Below, piece by piece: positions 8,101 through 14,058 of a stretch of 24,385 nt of DNA. The DNA is from Bacteroidota bacterium. GTDB taxonomy: Bacteria > Bacteroidota > Bacteroidia > Flavobacteriales > Weeksellaceae. Below the pieces are notes generated by a model, which saw only the letters and a list, made by a program, of their open reading frames with translations, ran no database searches and was not told the origin of the DNA. Made by a program: the position numbers and the translations under genes. How positions within the stretch are numbered: position 1 is the first letter of the stretch; each line of letters opens with the position of its first letter. The stretch is taken from positions 1-24,385 of the forward strand of contig JAHIQD010000014.1 of NCBI GenBank assembly GCA_018902795.1. Reading direction: 5' to 3'.

Positions 8101-8276
8101 CTTTATCAAAGAAAATAAATGGCATTGAAGTCTATGATCACTCAGGCAGGCTTGTGCTTAAAACACAGCCGCACAGCAATTTGGGAATCATTGAATTTAC
8201 GCACCTTCCGGAAGGAGTATTTATTTTAAAAATCGACCGGGACGGAATGATAACTAGCCGAAAGGTCATCAGATAA
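2163..8276 (+). CDS. Giant multidomain exported protein with T9SS-like C-terminal region, probable adhesin
   Basis: The start is set at the ATG at 2163; the longer frame needs a TTG at 2115. The product has 2037 residues. A positively charged stretch and hydrophobic segment (about residues 40-55) ending GWGQ form a signal peptide, with an unusually long n-region. Then come a beta-sandwich domain (about 57-275, ending LALDNVSITAL); an InlB/Flg_new-type repeat (about 277-356, ending LYAQW); an ASH-like Ig domain (about 360-460); a fibronectin-III-like domain (to about 566); a PPC-like domain (about 569-690); an Ig-like domain (to about 790); and a long Thr/Asn/Gly-rich beta-repeat stretch (about 790-1530). 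The last 480 residues match the next gene and end in LEVYDxxGRL-like and RKVIR motifs typical of T9SS cargo. It is probably exported across the outer membrane and attached as a surface adhesin; ligand unknown. Base use shifts towards higher GC near 6600. A strong terminator follows. Confidence 0.85.
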   Translation: MKNFTFFSFAVSTERSPLFFCPLSTNATGRKTNLLSFGKAVLALVLMLSFVSGWGQMTFTSGVGMTQTQNFDGLPTNVTNNNINTARIGQDWYWYNSNTATQVQALTGNIVVGTNTTSTAHGMYNCAASTTSTDRSVGSVASGSGAHRLGVNLINNTGSIVAGFDLSFRVEKYRNGSSTAVTERVLFEYSTNATSLSTGTWTAVSSLDLVEPSNANTDTSVGIDGNAAGNFAAISGSISGLSINNSTGIWIRWRDTDEAGTDALLALDNVSITALPNNYSVIYNGNLSTGGTAPTDASSPYAPNSTVTVLGNTGSLTKTGFTYNNWNTATDGSGTPYSAGNTFTINKNTTLYAQWVSNTPILNHTGTNTINHGSTCLNVAATKQSYTVTNTGGAAATGVTITSNNTEFAVSNISATTIASGGSITYDVTFIPTVAGTRNATITVNNAENVTISNNLSGVGTAPVAATPTTNAAANIATNTATLNGSAVFGVCPSTTGKGFVIAKTVDNPTPTIGGTGVTDRTVILGSAGAYTFAETGLSPNTSYTYRAYLTDGTTPVYGAVIQFTTLTPPANDLCSDAKDLVVNDPAVSGTLVNSTFTSPFLSGKDVWYKFTPDCNGKFTINLMGSAGSANIQLYSACNTITSIQNTTGTGANKILTTTTTLTANTIYYVRVVAGDTAAESSTFTISVNSQIAIVTQPVDATVNAGTTAQFSVSTPANQTGRQWQVLTTAGGAVWTDIPSATGTPYTTPSTTMAMNGYKYRVIISNGTCQTITSNEALLTVNPVTVSTDMFRSKVSGDWDAPTTWISSSDGGITWLDQATAKPTGSAASIEIMNGHTVKTFFSEGAKDLTVHSGGILDLNASLTNSGLFKIEDNGTVNIKYTSSNLSTNLWAGTEDFAPNSLVRVTLMAGSGANLFTVSAGVPAITARTYSGYTALFGFLELLPASGWSAFLPNLADYNLTHNDLTLTYSTASNFSMISGNSTTMGIGRDFITNIGASVTTSVTFQTGAGSSSFNVRGNYIKKGTGVFTFSGANVGAASPMVQTFNIDGNLKVENGSVRMVAGNSGGVNFEVNLKGNLEVTAGQLFNNNQTTYATSNFNFIGTNQTINYTGATKPSYIYFCAKNGSNVQLINQDFTLDTNSKFTVESGATLDFGFNGTTALNLLTGTGTGQKFELKDGGTLKITSPVGISNGTSVYTGNVQIGATSANRVFGAAGIYHYIGKENQVSGNGLPSTAGDKKVIVELANDDLKFWATPESGAGSVKRFTSGGGLEIRSGTVYDGQNPDYLTEDHGRFADAVDTGATIAQSGNLTMTGGRYVLYHNAVAAPHLSGNYNLTGGVIQFDGNDQSIRAINSSSVSNEYLTVEVTGKNIGTPAGNITLKSITSGIEPVDGSLKIKGGGEFLINDNSIVGTSDNQSVIVENGGVFKTGDAHGFSGSAQTSVQPSIENIILQPSSTIEYSRTGDQTITNKTTFTAHPDYANLKISGTGTKSAAGETVVKEKTILANAAVTLKVPATADYNPANPSVDAPQPNVFYANGGIDNGNGSNGIFLLENNAMLMQNDDAVNNNAKIQLLRNAKMKRLDYTYWGSPVQGQIFKDFSPNTVASRFYSYNEIDGSFSSVPNYSSTSFVPGQGYAIRASNTANSVTPELWPGKFIGKPNNGDAINFPLKYNTVSTSTPDPRVSAGLNMIANPYPSNIDLRLLRANNSGVTDGVFYFWTNTNAWDKVNMDTTNGSYGIYKGNNYATLNMLGSTPATGAAQGASISPSAIIKPGQGFLIHATKEGPLNFSNSIRTTDNKTTDNNSVFFNGKNSGTLTPEVDRFWLYSETPTQLKNVILIGYATGANNGFDSGYDAITMGESDSFYSIAEDKKLVIQGRIYPLVLDDVVSLGLAHYKPGTYKIGIEKRDGIFASAQHIYLKDQLTGIITDLTEGSYTYTADAGESNTRFEIIYQPQATLAADVTGKDDLQVYVEGSHWGVKSLSKKINGIEVYDHSGRLVLKTQPHSNLGIIEFTHLPEGVFILKIDRDGMITSRKVIR

Positions 8277-8291
8277 TACCGGCAAGACATC

Positions 8292-8316
8292 AAAGCCCTG
8301 CATCCGCAGGGCTTTT
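8292..8316 (+). terminator. Intrinsic terminator after the first large exported protein
   Basis: AAAGCCCTGC (8292-8301) and GCAGGGCTTT (8306-8315) form a perfect 10-bp stem around ATCC, and the stem runs into a short T-tract. It begins 15 bases after the stop codon. The A-run on the left arm means it could also work in the opposite direction. Confidence 0.9.
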
Positions 8317-8341
8317 CATTTGTGTTCATCCTTTATCCAGG

Positions 8342-8545
8342 GATGACAACGGTGCCGGTTGACCATAGGTTTTCCGAAAAGGGATTTTGGCTTCCGGCGG
8401 ATCAATTCAGAAGTGTGACGAAGTGCGGATATTTTGGAAAGTGGAGATCCCCGGTTCCCTGTGATGACAATTGGCTCCTGTTGACAATGGATTTCCGGAA
8501 AGATGCTTTTTAGGCCTCCTGCGGATCATTTCGGGAGGGTGTGGC
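8342..8545. repeat. Imperfect direct repeat, two copies with a period of about 121 bp
   Basis: Copy one (8342-8419) and copy two (8463-8545) share, in the same order, GATGACAA, GTTGAC, TTTCCGNAAAG, a TTTT block and GCGGATCA followed by TTC. By eye about two thirds of aligned positions agree, with a few one- to three-base gaps. The roughly 40 bases between copies do not match what follows copy two. This could be an old local duplication or two members of a dispersed intergenic repeat family; I do not recognise it. Confidence 0.45.
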
Positions 8546-8682
8546 ACTGTTGTTCAGTTTAAAACGCATGGAATGAAAAAAATCCTGTTCAACATAGGGT
8601 AGGGAATATTATTAACGGATTCTACTAAAAATGCGTACTGTGGTCATCAGGTAATGCGCATTAGGAATCATATTTTAAGAAC

Positions 8683-8735
8683 TTAACGTTAAATATATCA
8701 AATAGTTAAATGTCTTGATATTTTTTTTATCTTTG
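8683..8735 (+). promoter_or_regulatory. Candidate promoter of the second large exported protein, with upstream palindrome
   Basis: TATCTTTG (8728-8735) matches TAnnTTTG and is followed by C. No TTG lies at ideal spacing; the nearest (8715-8717) leaves only 10 bases. A 10-bp palindrome TTAACGTTAA (8683-8692) sits about 35 bp upstream of the -7 element and could bind an activator that compensates for a poor -33 element. Transcription would start near 8740, leaving a leader of about 170 bases. Confidence 0.4.
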
Positions 8736-8879
8736 CCGAAGATGGCGGTAAAATATTAAACATAATCAATCAGTTACCTATAGGATTTAAACCGTTTGAT
8801 TTTCAAAGCCACTCTGAGCATCTCCAAACACAAATATCTTTGAAAGAAAATTAAATCATCTTCGGGAATGAGTCCCGGA
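8736..8879 (+). promoter_or_regulatory. Leader with two mutually exclusive stems
   Basis: CCGAAGATG (8736-8744) is perfectly complementary to CATCTTCGG (8857-8865). The second arm overlaps TTCGGGA (8861-8867), which pairs with TCCCGGA (8873-8879) around ATGAG, one pair being G-U. Both stems cannot form at once, and the local hairpin ends 34 bases before the ATG at 8914. The layout resembles a switch acting on translation. The first bases of the long-range arm may precede the true start of transcription, which would weaken it. No known riboswitch class is recognised. Confidence 0.3.
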
Positions 8880-8913
8880 TGACCCTGCTGGTTTTTGACT
8901 TTAACAGGCAATT

Positions 8914-11900
8914 ATGATAAAAAAATATTCTTTACTGATGTGTTTGTATTCTTTGGTCAGACAGGTAATAAAAACAATCGCCCTTTGTTTAATACTTGTC
9001 TTTACTTTTTTTGGAGGTTTCAACCTTAATGGACAAATAGACTCTGGGAAGAATTCTTCAGCAGGGAACGACCGGACCTTATCTGTCTTAGCCAAAGGAA
9101 GAGATGTGACTACCGTTTTTTTTGGAACCGGTTTCAGAGGCTCTGCTTCAAATATGAAGGAGGCAAACATCACGGGCGGTACGATTGTAAATAATAGCAT
9201 GTCAGTAGATTCCCAATATTCGGCTTTCTCTTCCGTGGCCTCAGCCGTCATCTATTGCACCTCATCAGGAGGAAACCTGGCAGACGGAATAACAGGAGTC
9301 AGTTTCAATACAATCAGTAATCTGGGTACGACTGTAAATACCGGTTATTCTGATTTCAGTACACTGAGTACAACAGTAGAGAAAGGATTTACATACCCTC
9401 TGAATGTTTACATAAATACAGCAGGGAAAAATACAAATCATCAAACCGTTTATATTGACTGGAATGGTAACGGAAGTTTTGAAGATGCAGGAGAATTTTA
9501 CAGTTTAGGAACTGCAAGAAACGTCACCAATGGACTTAGCAGTTTGTCTCCCTTTTCAATTACTGTACCTGCAAATGCGGTGACAGGTAATGTAAGAATG
9601 CGAATACAGTCCCGATTTAATTCGCAAACAATCGGTCCCTGTCAAACCGGCTTTGACGGTGAAGTGGAAGATTATACGCTTACGCTTGCAGATCCTCCTG
9701 CGTGTATTGCGCCTATATCGCAGCCTGTTGCATTAAGTTTAATTACTTCCGGTAATTCTATCCTGGGTAATTTTACAGCTCCATCTCCTGCGGTTAGTAA
9801 TTATTTAGTTCTTGTCAGTACAAATGCGGCAGCTCCTGCTGCCGCTCCGGTAAATGGTGCAAGCTACGCTGTGGGAAGTGCTTTCGCAACAGGTTATACT
9901 GTCGTGGACAACGATGTCAACACGACTTTTGTGGCGAAGGGACTAGCCAACAATACGAGATATTATTTTTATATCTATGCTTTTAATACTTTTTGCTCAG
10001 GAGGTCCTTTTTACCTTGTCACCGGACCCTTAAGTGGCAATACGACCACGACTAATTCAAATTACTGTCTGCCGACTACCCAGACTGATTCTGAATATAT
10101 TACTAAGATAGCATCGGTGGGAACACTTATTGATGTTTCCAACGTTACAGGCTATTCGCCGGGAGGGTTCGGAGACTTTACCTCCCTTATATTGGCTACC
10201 CAAATTCCTGGTGGTGGAATTAATCTCGATATCAATTTTAGCCCTGCTCCAGCTGAAAGGCAATTCATTAAAGTGTGGGTGGATTGGAACAGAGATGGTG
10301 ATTTCCTTGATGCAGGTGAAGCGGTATATACTACAGGAACAACTGCTACCGGAAACACTTCTTTTGGCTTCATTGTGCCGGCTACGCAGTCGCCGGGGAA
10401 TTATAGGATAAGAATTAAAACCCGAAATTTTGGCGGGACTAGTTCGGGTAACAGTACCTACGATTCATGCAGTGATTATGCAAGAGGTGAAACTGAAGAT
10501 TATACCATCAGTATAGTACCAGATTGTTCAGCTAAGATTACGTCGGTGAGTCCCGGGTCTGCCTGCGGTCCTGTTAATCCTGTAAATTTGAGTGTGGGTG
10601 TCGGCTCGGGTGTAACAGAAGTCAGGTGGTATGATGCTCTCAAAGGAGGCAATTTGGTAAAAACCACGCCCAACGGAAATTGGACTACTCCAGCTCTCTC
10701 CACAACAACTACGTACTATGTTACAGCCTGGGATGGTATTTGTGAAACAAAACATCGGACCCCTGTCGTAGCCACGATATTCCCATCTACCAATATCACG
10801 ATTACCCCATCTGTGCCGGAGATATGTGGAGAGGATGTAAAAATAAACCTTACTGCAGCCGGAGATTTTATTAAGCAAACCTTATTAACTCAGAATTTTG
10901 AATCGGGACTCTCCGGTTGGTCGGTTTTTTCATCCCCCACCAACAGCGGGGGAGGAATTGACACCCCGTGGAGTGTAAAAGCAAGTCCATATCAGCCTAG
11001 CACAACAACGGTCTGGAAGCCTGCAGTGAATTCTGGACCTGTAGGAACGGTTGGAAACCAATTTGCCTTTACAACTTCGGATTACAGTTATTCGAATATC
11101 GTAACACAGCTGATTTCTCCTGCAATCGATGTGTCTGCATATGATCAGCTGATTCTGACATTTGATCATTATTATTCTGCCTATAGTGGTGACAAAGGAG
11201 AAATCGAGGTAGCTACTAACGCGGCTGGTACGAATTGGACTTCTGCAGTCGCAACGTACGATACGGACTTAGGTTCGGCTTCACAGTTCACAAATGCCGT
11301 AGTGGATTTAAGTGCTTATAAAGGGACTGCGACCCTCAGAATTAGATTTGTGTACACAGCGCAATGGGATGATGGATGGGCAATTGACAATATTAAAATA
11401 GAAGGGACTAAAATTCTTTCAACTAATTTCACATGGTCCGGTGATTCTTCTGCAATTTTCAGTGACTGTTCTGCTTCACCGCCTCCATTGGGAGTTTCAT
11501 CCGGTGTATGCATAAAACCCCCGGCTTCCGACTACGAAAGCAAGGAATCCTGGACTGTCCATGCAACGGCCACCCTCAGTACGGGATGCACGGTGACCGG
11601 TACCATTGTAATTCCCAACAACAATAAAATCTGGAATACCACCACCTCAACATCCTGGAGGGATAGTAATTGGGCTCCCAATACTGCGGTGCCCACCGCC
11701 GACAAGTGTGTCATTATTAAACAGCCGGTAAATATAAGCGCGGCGGACAAAGGAGTTGCAAGGAATGTAAGAGTTAAGCCAAGCGGAAAATTAAATATCA
11801 GCGGTTCATTGACCGTAACTGACGAAGTTATTAATGAGGCGGCGGCCAACCGTTTTGTTGTGGAATCTGATGCTAATCTGCTTCAGATCAGCAATTCATT

Positions 11901-13329
11901 TAATATCGGAGAGGTTGCCGTGAAGCGTGATTCGAAGATGTCCAGACTGGATTATATTTATTGGGGTACTCCAGTGAGCGGTCAGCCGGTCGGAGCATTT
12001 TCACCCGCCACCGTTAGCAACAGATTTTACAGTTATAACGAACCCTACGATTCCTTCTCGGTCATCACACCGCTCACTCAGCCCATGATTGCGGGTAAAG
12101 CATATGTGATAAGGGCACCGAATAATTTTCCGGCTTCTCCTGCCAAACAGCTCTTTACAGGAGTATTCACAGGAATACCCAATAACGGAAATGTCAGTGT
12201 AACGGTATCGAAATCACCGGATTCACCACAGGATACCGCGCTGCCTGCATCGACTGAGAATCCGATGGTTGTGCGGGGGAAGAATCTGGTGGGCAATCCC
12301 TATCCCTCCAATATTAATCTGGACCAGCTCACCTCGGACAATCCTGCCACAGCCAGCGGCGTATATTATTTCTGGACGAACTTTCCTGATTTTCAGAATA
12401 ATTCCGACGCACCGGTAGGACAGTACGGGAACTATAACAGTAATCATTATGCGACTTACAATTCCTCCGGAGGGGTGGCTTCAGCAAATAACGGACAGAA
12501 ACCTTCAGGGATCCTTAGACCAGGACAGGGATTTTTATATCAGGCAAATGCAGGCGGTTCTTTACATTTTACAAATGCGATAAGAACTGACGCTAAAGTA
12601 GACCGTAACAATAATCCTTCGGTATTTATCTCGGACAAAACTCGCGTAAAAACTGCATCTCCTTTCCCGGAACGTTACTGGTTGAAACTCACGACCCCCA
12701 TCGGTAATTTCAATACTTTATTGGTGGCTTATATAGAAGGCGCCACCAATAGTTTCGAATCCAGATATGATGCCTTATACCCGGTATTGAGTTCAGACCG
12801 GTTTTATACGGTAAGTGAGGATAAGGAATTAATCATTCAGGGGCGGCAGTATCCTTTTACCAATAACGATATTGTACAGGTAGGAATGAGTCATTTCGTT
12901 AAAGGGGAGTATAAAATAAGTCTCGCCGAACAGGAAGGAGTGTTTGCGCATGGTCAGCAGATTTATTTGAAAGATAAAAAAACAGGCATTATAACGGAAC
13001 TCAGCCAGGGTGGTTATTCTTATACCGCAGAGGCAGGCGAAAGCCGGTCGAGATTTGAAATTCTGTACAAACCCGAAGTGGTTCTGGCAACAGATGAAGC
13101 CAATAAGGGAAAACTGTGGGTGTACAGAGAGGGCAGCGGGTTTACCGTACGATCAGATTCTGAAAAAATTAATATTCTTGAAGTTTATGACTCTGCCGGC
13201 CGGTTGATTTTAGAAATACAGCCCAACAGTACAAGGGTGATCTTGAGTTCAGATGCATGGGCTAATGGTACTTATCTTCTGAAAATATATCAACTAAATA
13301 AGATTTCGGTGAAGAAAATTGTTAAATAA
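8914..13329 (+). CDS. Large exported protein with two GEVED domains and T9SS-like C-terminal region
   Basis: The product has 1471 residues. Residues 1-40 are a signal peptide with a hydrophobic core (IALCLILVFTFFGGF) ending NLNGQ. Two GEVED domains follow: the first ends GEVEDYTLTL near residue 249-258, the second (about 383-532) ends GETEDYTISI. Each carries an Asp-rich DWNxxGxFxDAGE loop that looks calcium-binding. A fibronectin-III-like segment lies between them. Then come an Ig-like domain (about 537-627), a MAM/choice-of-anchor-J-type domain (about 659-830) starting QNFESGLSGW and ending GWAIDNIKIEG, and a linker with a WRDSNW segment (about 914). From about residue 985 the sequence parallels the end of the preceding large protein. 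It is probably exported by the type IX system to the cell surface; GEVED and MAM-like domains suit adhesion or carbohydrate binding, but the ligand is unknown. Confidence 0.85.
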   Translation: MIKKYSLLMCLYSLVRQVIKTIALCLILVFTFFGGFNLNGQIDSGKNSSAGNDRTLSVLAKGRDVTTVFFGTGFRGSASNMKEANITGGTIVNNSMSVDSQYSAFSSVASAVIYCTSSGGNLADGITGVSFNTISNLGTTVNTGYSDFSTLSTTVEKGFTYPLNVYINTAGKNTNHQTVYIDWNGNGSFEDAGEFYSLGTARNVTNGLSSLSPFSITVPANAVTGNVRMRIQSRFNSQTIGPCQTGFDGEVEDYTLTLADPPACIAPISQPVALSLITSGNSILGNFTAPSPAVSNYLVLVSTNAAAPAAAPVNGASYAVGSAFATGYTVVDNDVNTTFVAKGLANNTRYYFYIYAFNTFCSGGPFYLVTGPLSGNTTTTNSNYCLPTTQTDSEYITKIASVGTLIDVSNVTGYSPGGFGDFTSLILATQIPGGGINLDINFSPAPAERQFIKVWVDWNRDGDFLDAGEAVYTTGTTATGNTSFGFIVPATQSPGNYRIRIKTRNFGGTSSGNSTYDSCSDYARGETEDYTISIVPDCSAKITSVSPGSACGPVNPVNLSVGVGSGVTEVRWYDALKGGNLVKTTPNGNWTTPALSTTTTYYVTAWDGICETKHRTPVVATIFPSTNITITPSVPEICGEDVKINLTAAGDFIKQTLLTQNFESGLSGWSVFSSPTNSGGGIDTPWSVKASPYQPSTTTVWKPAVNSGPVGTVGNQFAFTTSDYSYSNIVTQLISPAIDVSAYDQLILTFDHYYSAYSGDKGEIEVATNAAGTNWTSAVATYDTDLGSASQFTNAVVDLSAYKGTATLRIRFVYTAQWDDGWAIDNIKIEGTKILSTNFTWSGDSSAIFSDCSASPPPLGVSSGVCIKPPASDYESKESWTVHATATLSTGCTVTGTIVIPNNNKIWNTTTSTSWRDSNWAPNTAVPTADKCVIIKQPVNISAADKGVARNVRVKPSGKLNISGSLTVTDEVINEAAANRFVVESDANLLQISNSFNIGEVAVKRDSKMSRLDYIYWGTPVSGQPVGAFSPATVSNRFYSYNEPYDSFSVITPLTQPMIAGKAYVIRAPNNFPASPAKQLFTGVFTGIPNNGNVSVTVSKSPDSPQDTALPASTENPMVVRGKNLVGNPYPSNINLDQLTSDNPATASGVYYFWTNFPDFQNNSDAPVGQYGNYNSNHYATYNSSGGVASANNGQKPSGILRPGQGFLYQANAGGSLHFTNAIRTDAKVDRNNNPSVFISDKTRVKTASPFPERYWLKLTTPIGNFNTLLVAYIEGATNSFESRYDALYPVLSSDRFYTVSEDKELIIQGRQYPFTNNDIVQVGMSHFVKGEYKISLAEQEGVFAHGQQIYLKDKKTGIITELSQGGYSYTAEAGESRSRFEILYKPEVVLATDEANKGKLWVYREGSGFTVRSDSEKINILEVYDSAGRLILEIQPNSTRVILSSDAWANGTYLLKIYQLNKISVKKIVK

Positions 13330-13351
13330 TGAAATTGTTGTGAAATATTAA

Positions 13352-13359
13352 TATATTTG
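13352..13359 (+). promoter_or_regulatory. Candidate -7 element of the small membrane protein gene
   Basis: TATATTTG matches TAnnTTTG exactly, 17 bases before the ATG at 13377. A TTG at 13335-13337 leaves only 14 bases of spacer, so the -33 side is weak. If used, the leader is about 10 bases. It suggests the small gene can be transcribed apart from the large gene ending at 13329. Confidence 0.35.
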
Positions 13360-13376
13360 TATCTGTTTACAAAAAA

Positions 13377-13631
13377 ATGAAAAATATACTGCTTATATGC
13401 TTGCTCTTTTCACTCAGTCTGTATAGGGCTCAGGGGCAGACCAACCGTTTTGATGATCCTGATAATGAGTCGGCTATAGAAAACATTAGCGAAAAAGAGC
13501 CTCAAATGGCTGAAAGCACGGGTCCTCCGGGAGATGATGATTTGCCCATTGATGATTATGTTCCACTGCTGCTCATTACCGCGGTAGGGCTAATTACTTA
13601 CCATAGCTACAGAAAAAGGCCCTCCTTATAA
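13377..13631 (+). CDS. Small exported single-pass membrane protein with PIDDY motif
   Basis: This 84-residue protein has a clear signal peptide (about 1-20, KNILLICLLFSLSLYRAQGQ; no lipobox Cys). A short acidic, Pro/Gly-containing ectodomain of about 35 residues follows. The motif DDDLPIDDYVPLL leads directly into a membrane helix (LLLITAVGLITYHSY), and the protein ends in a basic tail RKRPSL. Similar short proteins with P-[IL]-D-[DNS]-Y before a helix are familiar to me from flavobacterial genomes, often near secreted surface proteins, but I know no assigned function. The motif-helix-basic layout recalls C-terminal sorting signals such as PEP-CTERM, although almost no cargo precedes it. The gene follows the second large exported protein by 47 bp and ends at a terminator. 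Confidence 0.75.
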   Translation: MKNILLICLLFSLSLYRAQGQTNRFDDPDNESAIENISEKEPQMAESTGPPGDDDLPIDDYVPLLLITAVGLITYHSYRKRPSL

Positions 13632-13652
13632 CCACTAAGACCTCTAAAAAAT

Positions 13653-13679
13653 ACCCCGAACTCTGTTTTGGGTTTTTTT
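13653..13679 (+). terminator. Intrinsic terminator after the small membrane protein
   Basis: ACCCCGAAC (13653-13661) pairs with GTTTTGGGT (13665-13673), with one C/T mismatch and one G-U pair, around TCT. Seven T follow from 13673. It lies 22 bases after the stop codon and separates the exported-protein group from the polysaccharide locus. Confidence 0.75.
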
Positions 13680-14058
13680 GGCTTCATTTTCCTTCCCGGT
13701 ATTTCAACGGAATACCGATCATGCAGTTGCTGTAAAGAAACCTTTTTCTGAGAAGTGCTGTCCGGACATATTCTGCAGGGGCACTGCTGCACATTTTCCC
13801 TACAGAAATTTTAAACGGAATGAGGTATAAACAGATGATCCGTCATTATTCTGCAGTAAATACAAATTTTTATGAAAGATCAAAAGGTTTATTGCTGTTT
13901 CTGTGCAGAAATTTTGATATATTGCACTGTAAAATAATTGGAAATGTATTTTTTTTCTGTGACTTTCGTTTATCCTGAAAATCAGCAGTTTATTGGAATA
14001 AGAAAGGAAAGGTTTACACAGGGAGTCATGCAGATCAGATTGATAATTGATTAAACAC
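13680..14058. other. Intergenic region upstream of the polysaccharide locus
   Basis: No gene is supported here; the one minus frame (13800-14072) has no features. ATTCTGCAG occurs twice (near 13770 and 13849), and CAGAAATTTT also occurs twice (near 13805 and 13906). A possible promoter is TTG (13892-13894) followed after 23 bases by TATATTG (13918-13924), one base short of TAnnTTTG. The region probably contains the promoter of the dehydratase gene, but nothing stronger is visible. Confidence 0.4.

Larger units (their letters stand above)
8277..8913. other. Intergenic region between the two large exported proteins
   Basis: Apart from the terminator, the 640 bp hold no convincing gene. A 63-codon plus frame at 8322-8513 has no recognisable feature and lies across a tandem repeat. 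The region contains the imperfect repeat pair 8342-8419 / 8463-8545, a palindrome TTAACGTTAA (8683-8692), a -7 element (8728-8735), and a leader with alternative pairings reaching 8879. Confidence 0.5.

Noticed and set aside
8322..8513. 63-codon plus frame after the terminator
   Set aside because: It lies across an imperfect tandem repeat, has no recognisable motif, and its start is only six bases beyond the terminator.
14047..14058. TTG start of the dehydratase
   Set aside because: An ATG lies four codons downstream, and nothing favours the rare start.
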